Made by a program: the position numbers and the translations under genes. The notes below the pieces were generated by a model. It saw nothing but the letters and a program-made list of their open reading frames with translations. It ran no database searches and had not been told where the DNA came from. From Streptomyces echinoruber (GTDB lineage: Bacteria > Actinomycetota > Actinomycetes > Streptomycetales > Streptomycetaceae), in the NCBI RefSeq assembly GCF_014651135.1, contig NZ_BMWH01000004.1, positions 339,228-403,227 of the forward strand: a stretch of DNA of 64,000 nt, given 5' to 3'. Positions 48,566 to 57,132 of this stretch are shown here, piece by piece. Positions within the stretch are counted from its first letter, which is position 1, and each line of letters begins with the position of its first letter.

Positions 48566-49177
48566 CGGCGAGGTCTTGACGACGGTTCGCAGGCCGCGCG
48601 CCCGGCGCCGGTGGCGGGCCACCCGCTCCCGGTTGCCGCAGGTCTCACTGGAGCACCAGCGGCGCCGGCGTCCCCGGGAGGTGTCGAGGTAGACGATCGG
48701 GCAGTTGTCCCCCTCGCACTGGCGCAGCGCGCCCCGCGCGACGGGGTCGGTGAGCAGGTCCACGGCGTCCCGGGCGACGGCCGCGAGCAGCGCGGCGCAG
48801 GTGGGCGGCCCGTCCAGCGCCCGCACCAGCGTGCCGTCGGCGGCGCGCACCGCGCGCGGCACCGGGGGTGCGGGGCGGGCGGTGTCGTTGACGCGGACGA
48901 GCGCCGTGTCGTACACCGGCCAGGTCCCGGAACCCAGGCCGGCGCGCACCAACCGTCCCACGCAGCCGCGCAGTTCGCGGAAGGCGGGCGGCCAGGAGGG
49001 ACCGGCGTGCGCCAGCGGCGTCCCCGGCGGGACCAGCCCGGAACCGGCGATCCAGGCGCGCAACGCCCCCACGGAGTCCAGCCGTTCGGCGGGATGGGCG
49101 GTGGCGAGCAGGTCCAGGCAGATCCGCCCGGTGTCGAACCGCAGGTCGTACGGGGCCGTGGCCGTCTCCAGTGCCAT
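48551..49177 (-). CDS. CGNR zinc finger protein
   Basis: A 208-residue protein. The N-terminal part is helical (RFDTGRICLDLLAT). The C-terminal module has C..NCPIVYLDTSRGRRRRWCSSETCGNRERVARHRRR (about 153-193), the CGNR zinc finger of stress/transcription-related actinobacterial proteins. Probably a DNA-binding regulator; targets unknown. Confidence 0.88.
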   Translation of the reverse strand: MALETATAPYDLRFDTGRICLDLLATAHPAERLDSVGALRAWIAGSGLVPPGTPLAHAGPSWPPAFRELRGCVGRLVRAGLGSGTWPVYDTALVRVNDTARPAPPVPRAVRAADGTLVRALDGPPTCAALLAAVARDAVDLLTDPVARGALRQCEGDNCPIVYLDTSRGRRRRWCSSETCGNRERVARHRRRARGLRTVVKTSPQTIT

Positions 49178-49431
49178 GTGCCTGTCACCGCCTAGGGGTC
49201 ACCGCGGTCAGGACGTTCCCGGACTGTTCCCTTCCACAGTGCCTGCCCGGCCCCGGCCGCCGGAACCCCTCGTACCGCCGCGGAGCCTTTATGGGGCCGT
49301 CATGGGGCCGTTGCGGGGCCACCGTGGCCGGCACGGAGCCGGGCGGCGCCCGGCCGCCCGGGACGCGCCCTGCCCGGCTCGCCCGGCCGACGGGAGCAGC
49401 CCCGCCCCGAAACCCGCCCCCCACCGAACGC
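49178..49431. other. Intergenic
   Basis: 254 bp between the CGNR gene start and the nnaR 3' end. A near palindromic CATGGGGCCG repetition is present around 49290-49315. No gene seen. Confidence 0.4.
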
Positions 49432-50589
49432 CTACGCGTCGGCGTACTTGGTGTCCGCCGAGGGGTCCAGTGCCAGCCGGTAGCCGCGCTTCACCACCGT
49501 CTGGATCAGCTTCGGGGCGCCGAGGGCCGTGCGCAGGCGGGCCACGGCGGTCTCGACGGCGTGCTCGTCGCGGCCGGTGCCGGGCAGGGCGCGCAGCAGG
49601 TCGGCGCGGGAGACGACCCAGCCGGGCCGGCGGGACAGGGCGCGCAGCAGGGCCATCCCGGCGGGCGGTACGGGCCTGAGCGCGCCGTCGACCAGGACGG
49701 CGTGGCCGCGGATCTCGACCCGGTGCCCGGCGACGGGCAGCGCCCGGGCCCGCGCGGGCAGTTCCTGGCACAGCAGCTGGACCAGGGGGCCGATCCGGAA
49801 GCGTTCGGGCTGGACGGTGTCGACGCCGCGGGCCTGCAGCGGCAGCGCGGTGACCGGGCCGACGCAGGCGGGCAGGACGTCGTGGCGCAGCGCCGCGAGC
49901 AGCTCCGGCACGAGCCCCCGTTCCTCGGCGCGGGACAGCAGGGACGCGGCGGCGGGCGCGCTGGTGAAGGTGACGGCGTCCAGGCCGCGGGAGACGACGG
50001 CGTCCAGCAGCCGGTCCAGCGGGCCGAGGTCCTCCGGCGGCATCCACCGGTACACCGGTACGCCGACGACCTCGGCCCCGCCCGCCCGCAGCGCCTCCAC
50101 GAACCCGGGCAGCGGCTCGCCGTGCAACTGGACGGCGATGCGGCGCCCCTCGACGCCCTCCGCCAGCAGCCGGTCGAGCACCTCGGCCATCGACTCCGAC
50201 GACGGCGACCACTCCTCGGTCAGCCCCGCGGCGCGGACGGCGCCCTTGACCTTGGGCCCGCGGGCCAGCAGCCGCGCCCCGCGCAGCCGCTCCAGCAGCG
50301 CCTCGCCGAGCCCCCACCCGTCGGCGGCCTCGATCCACCCGCGGAACCCGATCGCGGTGGTGGCCACGACCACGTCCGGCACCTGGTCGATGAGGCCCTT
50401 GGTCGCCGCGAGCAGTTCCCCGTCGTCGGCGAGCGGCACGATGCGCAGGGCGGGTGCGTGCACGACGGCGGCACCGCGCCGCCGCAGCAGCGCGCCCAGG
50501 TCGTCGGCGCGCCGCGCGGCCGTCACGCCCACGGTGAAGCCCGCGAGGGGACCGTGTTCCGGTCGCTGTCCTTCGTCTTCGTCGTACAT
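49432..50589 (-). CDS. nnaR: HemD-like/winged-helix regulator of nitrate assimilation
   Basis: A 385-residue fusion from ATG 50589. Residues about 15-270 form a uroporphyrinogen-III synthase-like domain (AGFTVGVTAARRADDLGALLRRRGA, ARGPKVKGAVRAAGL, VTFTSAPAA). Residues about 290-375 form an OmpR-type winged helix (LLRALSRRPGWVVSRADLLRALPG, AVETAVARLRTALG). This architecture and the narK neighbour match NnaR, which works with GlnR on nitrate/nitrite genes in S. coelicolor. Whether the synthase activity is retained is unclear. Confidence 0.85.
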   Translation of the reverse strand: MYDEDEGQRPEHGPLAGFTVGVTAARRADDLGALLRRRGAAVVHAPALRIVPLADDGELLAATKGLIDQVPDVVVATTAIGFRGWIEAADGWGLGEALLERLRGARLLARGPKVKGAVRAAGLTEEWSPSSESMAEVLDRLLAEGVEGRRIAVQLHGEPLPGFVEALRAGGAEVVGVPVYRWMPPEDLGPLDRLLDAVVSRGLDAVTFTSAPAAASLLSRAEERGLVPELLAALRHDVLPACVGPVTALPLQARGVDTVQPERFRIGPLVQLLCQELPARARALPVAGHRVEIRGHAVLVDGALRPVPPAGMALLRALSRRPGWVVSRADLLRALPGTGRDEHAVETAVARLRTALGAPKLIQTVVKRGYRLALDPSADTKYADA

Positions 50590-50644
50590 GGCTCTCGTCC
50601 CGCAACTCGAGTCGTGGTCCCTGCGTGCGTGCGCGTACCGGGTG

Positions 50645-50748
50645 CCGCAATCCGTGGTCCGCAGTGCCGTGGTCCGTGGTGCCGTACTCCGCAGTACCGC
50701 GTTCCGCAGTGCCGCAGTCCGCAGTACCGCAGTGCCGCAGTGCCGTAC
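50645..50748. repeat. 15-bp tandem repeat between narK and nnaR
   Basis: Six to seven units of about 15 bp related to CCGCAGTGCCGTGGT fill the 250-bp gap upstream of nnaR. Any promoter of nnaR must be inside or beside this array. Confidence 0.85.
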
Positions 50749-50842
50749 CAAGGACCGTACGGCAGGCGCCGGTCCGCACGCCGACCGAGCCTGTCAACGG
50801 CTCGTGACAGGCTCGGTTCCGGTGCGTGTCGCCGGTGTTACG

Positions 50843-52291
50843 TCACACCTCGGCATGGCTGAGCTGCGGCTTCGCCCCGGCCGTGGGGTCCGCCGGCGCC
50901 TGGGCGAGGGGCCGGCGAAGGTATACGGCCCAGGTGACCGCGAAGGCGACGGCGTAGAAGGCGAGGAAGGCGACGAAGGCGCCGGTGCCGGAGCCGTAGG
51001 AGAGGAAGGACTGCCGGAAGGCGAGGTTGATGCCGACGCCGCCGAGTGCGCCGACCGCGCCGATCAGCCCCATGGAGGCCCCGGACAGCCGCCGCCCGTA
51101 CGCCGCGGCCGCCTCGCCCCGAAGCCCCCTGGCGAGGGCCTTGGCCTGGAAGATGCCGGGGATCATCTTGTACGTCGAGCCGTTGCCGAGACCGCTGAGG
51201 ACGAACAGGGCGACGAACGCGGCGGTGAACAGTGCCAACGACCTCTGCACGGAGGCGACGACCAGGACCGCGGTCGCCGCGCCCATGGCCACGAAGGTGT
51301 ACAGGGTGATCCGCGCGCCGCCGTACCGGTCGGCCAGCCGGCCGCCCACCGGGCGGATCAGCGAGCCGAGCAGCGGGCCGACGAAGGTGACGTACGCGGC
51401 CTGCAGCGGGGTACGGCCGAACTCGTTCTGCAGCACCTGCCCGAAGGCGAAGCTGTAGCCGATGAACGACCCGAACGTGCCGATGTAGAGCAGCGCCATG
51501 ATCCAGGTGTGGCGGTCCTTCGCCGCGTCCCCGACGGCCCCGGTGTCGTTCCTGACGTTCTCCAGGTTGTCCATGAACAGGGCGGCCAGGACGGCGGCGA
51601 GAACGACCAGCGGGATGTAGATCCCCAGCAGCACGCGCGGCCCGCCGCCCGCACCGATGACGGCGAGCGCGACCAGTTGGATCACCGGCACGCCGATGTT
51701 GCCGCCCCCGGCGTTGAGCCCGAGCGCCCAGCCCTTCTCGCGCAGCGGGAAGAAGGCGTTGATGTTCGTCATCGACGAGGCGAAGTTGCCGCCGCCGACG
51801 CCGGTGAGCAGCCCGACGAGGAGGAAGGTGGTGAAGGAGGTCCCCGGCTCCATCACGACGAAGGCCGCGACCGTCGGGATCAGCAGCAGGCTCGCGGAGA
51901 CGATCGTCCAGTTCCGCCCGCCGAAGACCGCCACGGCGAAGGTGTACGGGACCCGGACCGCGGCACCGACCAGCGTCACCATCGACGTCAGCAGGAACTT
52001 GTCGGCCGGGGTCAGCCCGTACTCCGGGCCCATGAACAGCACCAGCACCGACCACAGCGTCCACACCGAGAACCCGATGTGCTCCGACAGCACGGAGAAG
52101 AGCAGGTTGCGGTGGGCGATCCTGCGCCCGGTCCGCTCCCAGAAGACCTCGTCCTCCGGATCCCAGTGCCCGATCCAGCGCCCCCTCCTGGCCCGGCCTT
52201 TCCCACCTGAGCCCCTTCCACCTGGGCCCTCCCCTCCCGGGCCCTTCCCCCTCGGTGCGGGGGCTGTACCAGCGGTATCAGCGGCTGTCAT
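50843..52291 (-). CDS. narK: Nitrate/nitrite MFS transporter
   Basis: A 482-residue NNP-family transporter with 12 predicted transmembrane helices. Nitrate signature-like glycine-rich motif GLLTGVGGGNFASSM (about 160-175) and GALGGVGINLAF near the C-terminus are as in NarK proteins, as is the substrate Arg in the VRVPYTFAV helix. The N-terminal 40 residues are a Gly/Lys-rich repeat region (GKGPGGEGPGGRGSGG). It imports nitrate or exports nitrite. Followed by the nnaR regulator. Confidence 0.9.
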   Translation of the reverse strand: MTAADTAGTAPAPRGKGPGGEGPGGRGSGGKGRARRGRWIGHWDPEDEVFWERTGRRIAHRNLLFSVLSEHIGFSVWTLWSVLVLFMGPEYGLTPADKFLLTSMVTLVGAAVRVPYTFAVAVFGGRNWTIVSASLLLIPTVAAFVVMEPGTSFTTFLLVGLLTGVGGGNFASSMTNINAFFPLREKGWALGLNAGGGNIGVPVIQLVALAVIGAGGGPRVLLGIYIPLVVLAAVLAALFMDNLENVRNDTGAVGDAAKDRHTWIMALLYIGTFGSFIGYSFAFGQVLQNEFGRTPLQAAYVTFVGPLLGSLIRPVGGRLADRYGGARITLYTFVAMGAATAVLVVASVQRSLALFTAAFVALFVLSGLGNGSTYKMIPGIFQAKALARGLRGEAAAAYGRRLSGASMGLIGAVGALGGVGINLAFRQSFLSYGSGTGAFVAFLAFYAVAFAVTWAVYLRRPLAQAPADPTAGAKPQLSHAEV

Positions 52292-52414
52292 GGCGCCTCC
52301 ACGATGCGACGGGATCAGTGCTCGCTCACTACGGCTTGCTGCGGCTGAGTCCCGACGGTAGGAAGCGCGCGTTTCCTGCCTGTGGCACCGGGTGACCGGC
52401 AGGGAACGTTGCTC

Positions 52415-52921
52415 TCACCCCGGAGGAAGCGGGGATGAGAGGTCCCGCCGGACCCCCGCCCCGCCCCTCGCTTCTTCTCTCGTCCCGACCTCGAACCAGA
52501 GCACCTTCCCGGCGCCCCTGTCGAGCAGCCCGTCCCCGACGGCCCAACCGCCCCAGGAGTCGGCGTACTCCTGCACCAGGTGCAGCCCGCGCCCCCGGTC
52601 GGCGTCGACCGGGGCGGCGGCCCGGGACTCGCCGGGCGCCCGCCCGAACGGCGCCGGGATGTGCGGGTGGCGGTCCCACACCCCGACCCGCAGCCGTCCC
52701 CCGCCCAGCGCGGTGAGCCGCAGCGAGGCGGGACCGGCGGCGTGCAGGTAGGCGTTGGTGACGAGTTCCGAGGTGAGCAGCTCGACGACGTCCACGGCGT
52801 CGTGCATCCCGTGCCCGTGCAGGGCCGCCCGTACGGTCATGCGTGCGACCCGTACGGCGCGGGGATCATGGGGCAGGCGGAGGGCGTACACCCAGGTGTC
52901 GGGGAGGGATACGGTGCCCAT
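52415..52921 (-). CDS. RsbW-like ATP-binding protein
   Basis: A 168-residue HATPase_c_2 protein: VDVVELLTSELVTNAYLHA (N-box), RVGVWDRHP, and DRGRGLHLVQEYADSWG (G-boxes). This family includes anti-sigma kinases; Streptomyces has many copies that pair with DUF397/XRE systems and serine-phosphatase regulators. Divergently transcribed from the XRE gene at 53151. Confidence 0.88.
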   Translation of the reverse strand: MGTVSLPDTWVYALRLPHDPRAVRVARMTVRAALHGHGMHDAVDVVELLTSELVTNAYLHAAGPASLRLTALGGGRLRVGVWDRHPHIPAPFGRAPGESRAAAPVDADRGRGLHLVQEYADSWGGWAVGDGLLDRGAGKVLWFEVGTREEARGGAGVRRDLSSPLPPG

Positions 52922-53038
52922 GGGGACCTCCGGAGAGAAAGGGGGGACGGGAATGGCCCGCTCACGGCTGCGCCGAGCGGTGGCATGCCTGGGTCGGTGC
53001 GCTTCCGGCTTACGGGTGCGAGCAGTTGAAGCGGTACG

Positions 53039-53118
53039 GCTCTACGCTAGAGCCCACACGGGAGATGCATCTCCCAAATCCCTGAGATGTACCCACGGTT
53101 CCCTCGTGTGAGGGAACC
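53039..53118. promoter_or_regulatory. Three inverted repeats between RsbW-like and XRE genes
   Basis: GCTCTACGCTAGAGC (53039-53053), GGGAGATGCATCTCCC (53060-53075, a perfect palindrome), and GGTTCCCTC-GTGT-GAGGGAACC (53097-53118, 33 bp before the XRE start). The first two look like operators of the divergent promoters; the third would form a hairpin in the XRE leader RNA. Confidence 0.75.
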
Positions 53119-53150
53119 GAGCGCCGCGCCGCGACGCGAAAGGACTCGCC

Positions 53151-54005
53151 TTGCCGCCCACCAGCAATCCCACGCTGCGCCAACGCCGACTCGGCGCCGA
53201 GCTGCGCAAACTCCGTGAGCGAGCCGGGTTCACCGTCACCCAGGCCGCCGCGCACCTGGGCGTCAACCAAGGTCGCGTCAGCATGATCGAGACCGGCCGC
53301 AGCCCGCTCAGCGCCGACCGCGTCCGCGCCATGGCATCGGCCTACGACTGTTCCGACGCGGCGCTGATCGACGCTCTGGCCGCGATGACCGGCCGCCGGC
53401 AGCGCGGCTGGTGGGAGGAGTACCGGGAGCACCTGCCGGCCGCCCTGGTCGATCTGGCCGAACTCGAGCACCATGCAAAGGCGTTGCGCGTGGCCCTCGC
53501 CGTCCACATCCCGGCACTGCTGCAGACCACCGATCACGCCCGCGCCCTCTTCCGGTCCGTGGTGCCGCCCATGCGCCAGTACGAGATCGAGCACCGCCTC
53601 ACGCACCGTATGAAGCGGCAGGGCATCCTGCACCGGGACGACCCGCCCCCGTACTCGGCGATCATCCACGAGGCGGCTCTGCGTATGGGCTTCGGCGGCC
53701 CCAACGTCACGCGCGGCCAGCTCAAACACCTTCTCGACACGAGCGAACTCCCCCACGTCACCATCCGGGTCATCCGCTTCGGCACCGATGGTTACCCGAG
53801 CACCGGCCAGTCGTTCGACTACATCGAGGGCCCTGTCCCCCAACTCGACACCGTGCAACTCGACACCCATCACGGGGGCTGCGGATTCCTTGATGCGGAG
53901 GCTCAGTTGAGCAAGTACCGTGCCGTCTTGGATCACATGGAGTCCTGCGCCCTCAGCCCCGCGGCATCACGCGATTTCATCCACCACCTGGTCAACAGCA
54001 TCTGA
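53151..54005 (+). CDS. XRE regulator with DUF5753 domain
   Basis: A 284-residue protein starting at TTG 53151, six bases after AAGGA. N-terminal HTH (LGAELRKLRERAGFTVTQAAAHLGVNQGRVSMIETGR, about 14-50), then the DUF5753 domain (IPALLQTTDHARALF, RMKRQGILH, YSAIIHEAALRM, SKYRAVLDHME). Such regulators act with the DUF397 protein encoded immediately downstream; known examples are WhiJ-BldB-like. Confidence 0.92.
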   Translation: MPPTSNPTLRQRRLGAELRKLRERAGFTVTQAAAHLGVNQGRVSMIETGRSPLSADRVRAMASAYDCSDAALIDALAAMTGRRQRGWWEEYREHLPAALVDLAELEHHAKALRVALAVHIPALLQTTDHARALFRSVVPPMRQYEIEHRLTHRMKRQGILHRDDPPPYSAIIHEAALRMGFGGPNVTRGQLKHLLDTSELPHVTIRVIRFGTDGYPSTGQSFDYIEGPVPQLDTVQLDTHHGGCGFLDAEAQLSKYRAVLDHMESCALSPAASRDFIHHLVNSI

Positions 54006-54015
54006 GAGGCCCATC

Positions 54016-54216
54016 GTGCAGCCCACCGTCTGGAAGAAGTCCACGTACAGCGGCGACAGTTCCAACTGCGTCGAAGTAGCCGCCACCCCCACCCCCACCA
54101 CCATCCACATCCGCGACTCCAAGACCACGCACGGCCCCCACCTCACCGTCGCCCGCACCACCTGGACGACGTTCCTCGCCTACGCGGCAGTCTCGCTCTC
54201 CTCACCGGACCGGTGA
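54016..54216 (+). CDS. DUF397 protein
   Basis: A 66-residue protein, GTG 54016 after GAGAGG. The sequence WKKSTYSGDSSNCVEVA..TIHIRDSKTTHGPHLTV..TTWTTFLA is the DUF397 family, the small partner of XRE-DUF5753 regulators. A near-identical DNA stretch recurs in the second copy at 55346-55540. Confidence 0.92.
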   Translation: MQPTVWKKSTYSGDSSNCVEVAATPTPTTIHIRDSKTTHGPHLTVARTTWTTFLAYAAVSLSSPDR

Positions 54217-54416
54217 CGGTGCCGGCCGGAGACGGCTCCAGTACCAGGACCGGGACGAGGTTCTGTCACAACACGACATTGATGTGCCGACCAAGCTGAC
54301 GGCCTCGGGGAATTGATGATCGTCCTGGTAGGCCGTGACATGGGAGACTCATCCTGCGGTAAGCGGCTGGCCAGTGGCACTCCCGGTCAGCCGGGTGGGC
54401 GGGGCGAGGAGGACGC

Positions 54417-54761
54417 GTGGGTGGGAGCGATCCGCACATCCATGTCGCATCGAAGACGGGCCGCGACGACGCCACCGTCCGCAGCGTGCTGGCATCCACG
54501 TTCGGCCTGGTGGGTGACCTGCCGAGCCTCGTCACTACCGGGTGCGGGGTGCAAGTGCCTTACGCGATGACCTCGCCGCATCCGGGCAAAGTCACCTGCC
54601 TCGCTTGCCGGGAGCATGCCCGGCGCGAGCACCTGCGCCTCGCGGAGTGGGTCGAGCGCTTGGGCAGCATGCCGGGATCGACCGTCAGCCCCGTCCAGGC
54701 GAAGCAAGCCGCAGCCCGGCATCGCGAGCTCGCGGAGAAGTTCGCTGCAGCAGAGGGCTGA
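54417..54761 (+). CDS. Hypothetical protein near the XRE/DUF397 pair
   Basis: A 114-residue protein, GTG 54417 after GAGGAGG. It contains CGVQVPYAMTS...VTCLACREHARREH (possible zinc site CLAC plus His) and a helical C-terminus. Conserved small proteins of this look occur near such regulators in Streptomyces. Function unknown. Confidence 0.65.
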   Translation: MGGSDPHIHVASKTGRDDATVRSVLASTFGLVGDLPSLVTTGCGVQVPYAMTSPHPGKVTCLACREHARREHLRLAEWVERLGSMPGSTVSPVQAKQAAARHRELAEKFAAAEG

Positions 54762-55133
54762 GCCGCTTGCGGTCCCGGGTGGCTCGGTGATCGTCCTGGT
54801 CGGCCGTGCCATGAGGGGGCCGCACGGATTGGGGGAGTTGTGAAGCCGGCCTGGGCTCGGGCGGCCTGTGCCCATCCTGCCCTGTCCGGTGTCTCTCGTG
54901 TGCACTCCGGCGACGGCGAAGTGGTGGGCGGCCTGTGCCTCGTACGCCACCCGCACCGCGCCGGTTGATCGGCCGACGCGCCCTGGCGTCCCCACGTCCA
55001 GCGAGCGACGTACGTACCGGCCAACACGGTGTTTCTTCCTACTCCGTTGGCTGCTCGGACGAACGTGTCGATGGCCGGGGTCGGGCGTGCTGTGACGCAG
55101 AATGCCGATCATCACGACGTGCGCATTCTTCTC
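54762..55133. other. Decayed region
   Basis: No intact gene. TGATCGTCCTGGT[AC]GGCCGTG occurs at 54314 and again at 54787. CGACGTACGTACCGGCCAACACGG (about 55005) recurs with changes at 59112 as CGACGTTCGTACCGGCCGACACGG. Probably the remains of shuffled copies of this locus. Confidence 0.5.
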
Positions 55134-55334
55134 GCCCGCGCCCAGCTCGGCCGCCTCTTGGACATGAGCGAGCACGACACGGTCACCGCCCTGATGATCC
55201 CCTTCGGCCAGACCGGCTTCCCCGCCGCAGGACAGCCCATCACCTACGCCCACGGTCTGGACCGCATGGAGTCCAGCGCCCCGCCCGAACCGAAGTCCCG
55301 AGACCTCATCCACCGCATCGCCCGAGACCTTTGA
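55134..55334 (+). pseudogene. Remnant of a second XRE-DUF5753 gene
   Basis: Encodes ARAQLGRLLDMSEHDTV..MIPFGQTGFPAAGQPITYAHG joined directly to LDRMESSAPPEPKSRDLIHRIARDL. Compared with 53151-54005, the whole HTH half is missing and about 30 residues are lost between the two blocks. It ends 11 bp before the second DUF397 gene, as in the intact pair. Confidence 0.8.
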
Positions 55335-55345
55335 GGAGCCCCGCA

Positions 55346-55540
55346 GTGCCCGAACTCGCCTGGAAGAAGTCCAGTTACAGCGCCGAGGCAGCCAACTGCG
55401 TCGAAATAGCCACCACCCCCACCACCGTCCACATCCGCGACTCCAAGACCACGCACGGCCCCCACCTCACCGTCGCCCCCACCACCTGGACGACGTTCCT
55501 CGCGCACGCGACCGCCGCCCTGCCCTCATCGGGCGAATGA
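55346..55540 (+). CDS. DUF397 protein (second copy, orphan)
   Basis: A 64-residue protein, GTG 55346 after GAGGAG. It shares HIRDSKTTHGPHLTV and TTWTTFLA with the first copy, with nearly identical DNA over that segment. Its XRE partner is a remnant, so it may now serve the intact XRE protein or be unused. Confidence 0.9.
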   Translation: MPELAWKKSSYSAEAANCVEIATTPTTVHIRDSKTTHGPHLTVAPTTWTTFLAHATAALPSSGE

Positions 55541-55799
55541 ACCGCCCTCCTGCAAGGAAGCCTGCAAGGAAGCTCCGGGGGCGGCGGCACCGGGACTCAC
55601 CCCTCTTCGGCCGCCCCACCTCCGCCGACCTGCCCGGCACGGTGGACCACTCGCCGGGCAGGCGCGCGTCCAAGAGGGCGTCTTCGGGGGTGCCGGTGAA
55701 GCCGCCGGTGGGCAGGACGGCGTCTTGGTGCTCGTCGGTGCTCGTGAGGTAGAGGGCGTAGCCCCAGGTACTGGCGGATCCTCCGTAGCGCGGACGCAT
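55526..55799 (-). pseudogene. Short C-terminal-like fragment
   Basis: From ATG 55799 the frame reads GGSASTWGYALYLTSTDEHQDAVLPTGGFTGTPEDALL, a segment that looks conserved (the WGxALYL..S...ED..LPxG..xGTPEDAL pattern occurs at protein ends in Streptomyces), then becomes low-complexity and Arg-rich. I take it as a gene fragment. Family not identified. Confidence 0.4.
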
Positions 55800-55859
55800 C
55801 TGTTCGCCGTCATTCGATCGAGGCGTTTGACAGCGGACCCGGTCGTTCAGGCCTCCTTG

Positions 55860-56417
55860 TCAGCGAACCTGGTCGCTCTTCGGCCCGATGCCTTTGATCC
55901 TGGCCGGAGTTCCGTCCGGGGCGAACGAGTGGTGGAAAGTGAAGGCGTGCGGCGTGGAGCCGTGGTCGTGGAGGTGTTCCAGCCTGGAAACCCCGTCCTG
56001 CCAGGTGGGTATCGCGCCGTCGGAGACCCACCAGAACACGTAATTCGGGTGTGCTGTCCGCTCGAACCAGTCATAACGCCTGTTGAGTGCCTCACGGTGC
56101 AGGCCGGTGTAGATGGCGTCGAAGGCGAGGCGGAGGCCGGCCCAGAGTGAGAGGGTCGCGGCCAGGGCGACGGTTTCCGCAGTGCGGCCCTTGCCGTACC
56201 AGGTCGGTACGGCGAACTCGCCCCACGCACCCCAGTCCAAGTCGAAGTGTGTGCCCCGGTCACCGTCTGCCGCTTCGGCATGAGCGAGGTACCCGGGATG
56301 CCGGCTGATCTTCCGGTAGATGGCCTCGCCGCTGTCGTGGAGTTCGCGCGTGAGGGGTGCGGGATCGGCGAGAGGTGACTTCAGGACGCCGAATGTGTAC
56401 AGCGCAAGACGGGGCAT
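55860..56417 (-). CDS. DUF3291 domain protein
   Basis: A 185-residue protein: PRLALYTFGVLKSPLADP, FYLDW-like FDLDWGAWGEFAVPTWY, WWVSDGAIPTWQDGVSRLEHLHDHG. This is the dimeric alpha/beta-barrel-like DUF3291 family, related in fold to antibiotic-biosynthesis monooxygenases. No catalytic role is proven. Stands alone. Confidence 0.8.
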   Translation of the reverse strand: MPRLALYTFGVLKSPLADPAPLTRELHDSGEAIYRKISRHPGYLAHAEAADGDRGTHFDLDWGAWGEFAVPTWYGKGRTAETVALAATLSLWAGLRLAFDAIYTGLHREALNRRYDWFERTAHPNYVFWWVSDGAIPTWQDGVSRLEHLHDHGSTPHAFTFHHSFAPDGTPARIKGIGPKSDQVR

Positions 56418-57132
56418 GCGTCTCTCCCTGGTTGGGGGTGCCTGGTGTTGACCCGGTTCGGTGGCTTGGGCACGGGGGCGAGGGTTCGTGGAGCGCGACC
56501 AGCTTCATCCCGTCGCGGGTGGCTCAGCTTGAAGGAACTCCTGTGCGACCGTGGGCGATCGCCGAAGACCAGGTGAAGGTAGCCGCCTCCGCGGGCCATG
56601 TCGAAGTTGCGTTTTTCCTGTCCAAGTGGCCTCTTGCACAGGTCATTGCGGGGGCTGGGGCGGTGACGGGCGGGGCGGGCTGCGGGGTACCGGTGATCCG
56701 CTTCGGCCGATCGGTTCGCCCGCCATGCCCGTCCGCACCCCCTGGCCGATAGCCCCGAGTGCCGCCGCCTGGCCCGCCAGGCACGGTGCCTTCGCTTTCC
56801 CCGAACCCCGTCCCCGAACCCGGGATCCAGCACTTCCCACACGAGTCGCTGCGCGGATTCCGCCCGTACCCGGGGAGCGTTTCGAAGCGCGGTGGCGGAC
56901 CTCGCCGTGGACCGGGGTGCCGGCGGCGGCTTCGTCCGGCGGGCTACGCTGTGCGGTGATGAATACCGGGACGGCATTGCGCCACACACGGATTGGTGAC
57001 CCGGTGCTCTCTTGAGCGCCGTACGGGCCGGTGCGGGCCCGCTGTGCGATCGAGGGTCCGGCGCTGCCGCGCGGGATCCGCCTCCGTCGTGTTGATCACA
57101 GGTTCGACACGTCAACCACGACAGGAGGATTC
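56418..57132. other. 715-bp region without an intact gene
   Basis: No convincing gene. A very short frame near 56,958 (MNTGTALRHTRIGD, then stop) might be a truncated gene start. The last part (57,080-57,130) holds the ribosome site ACAGGAGG of the hydrolase gene. Confidence 0.45.

Noticed and set aside
52292..52414. GlnR box upstream of narK
   Set aside because: GTCAC and GAAAC-like pieces occur, but spacing does not fit the consensus I know.
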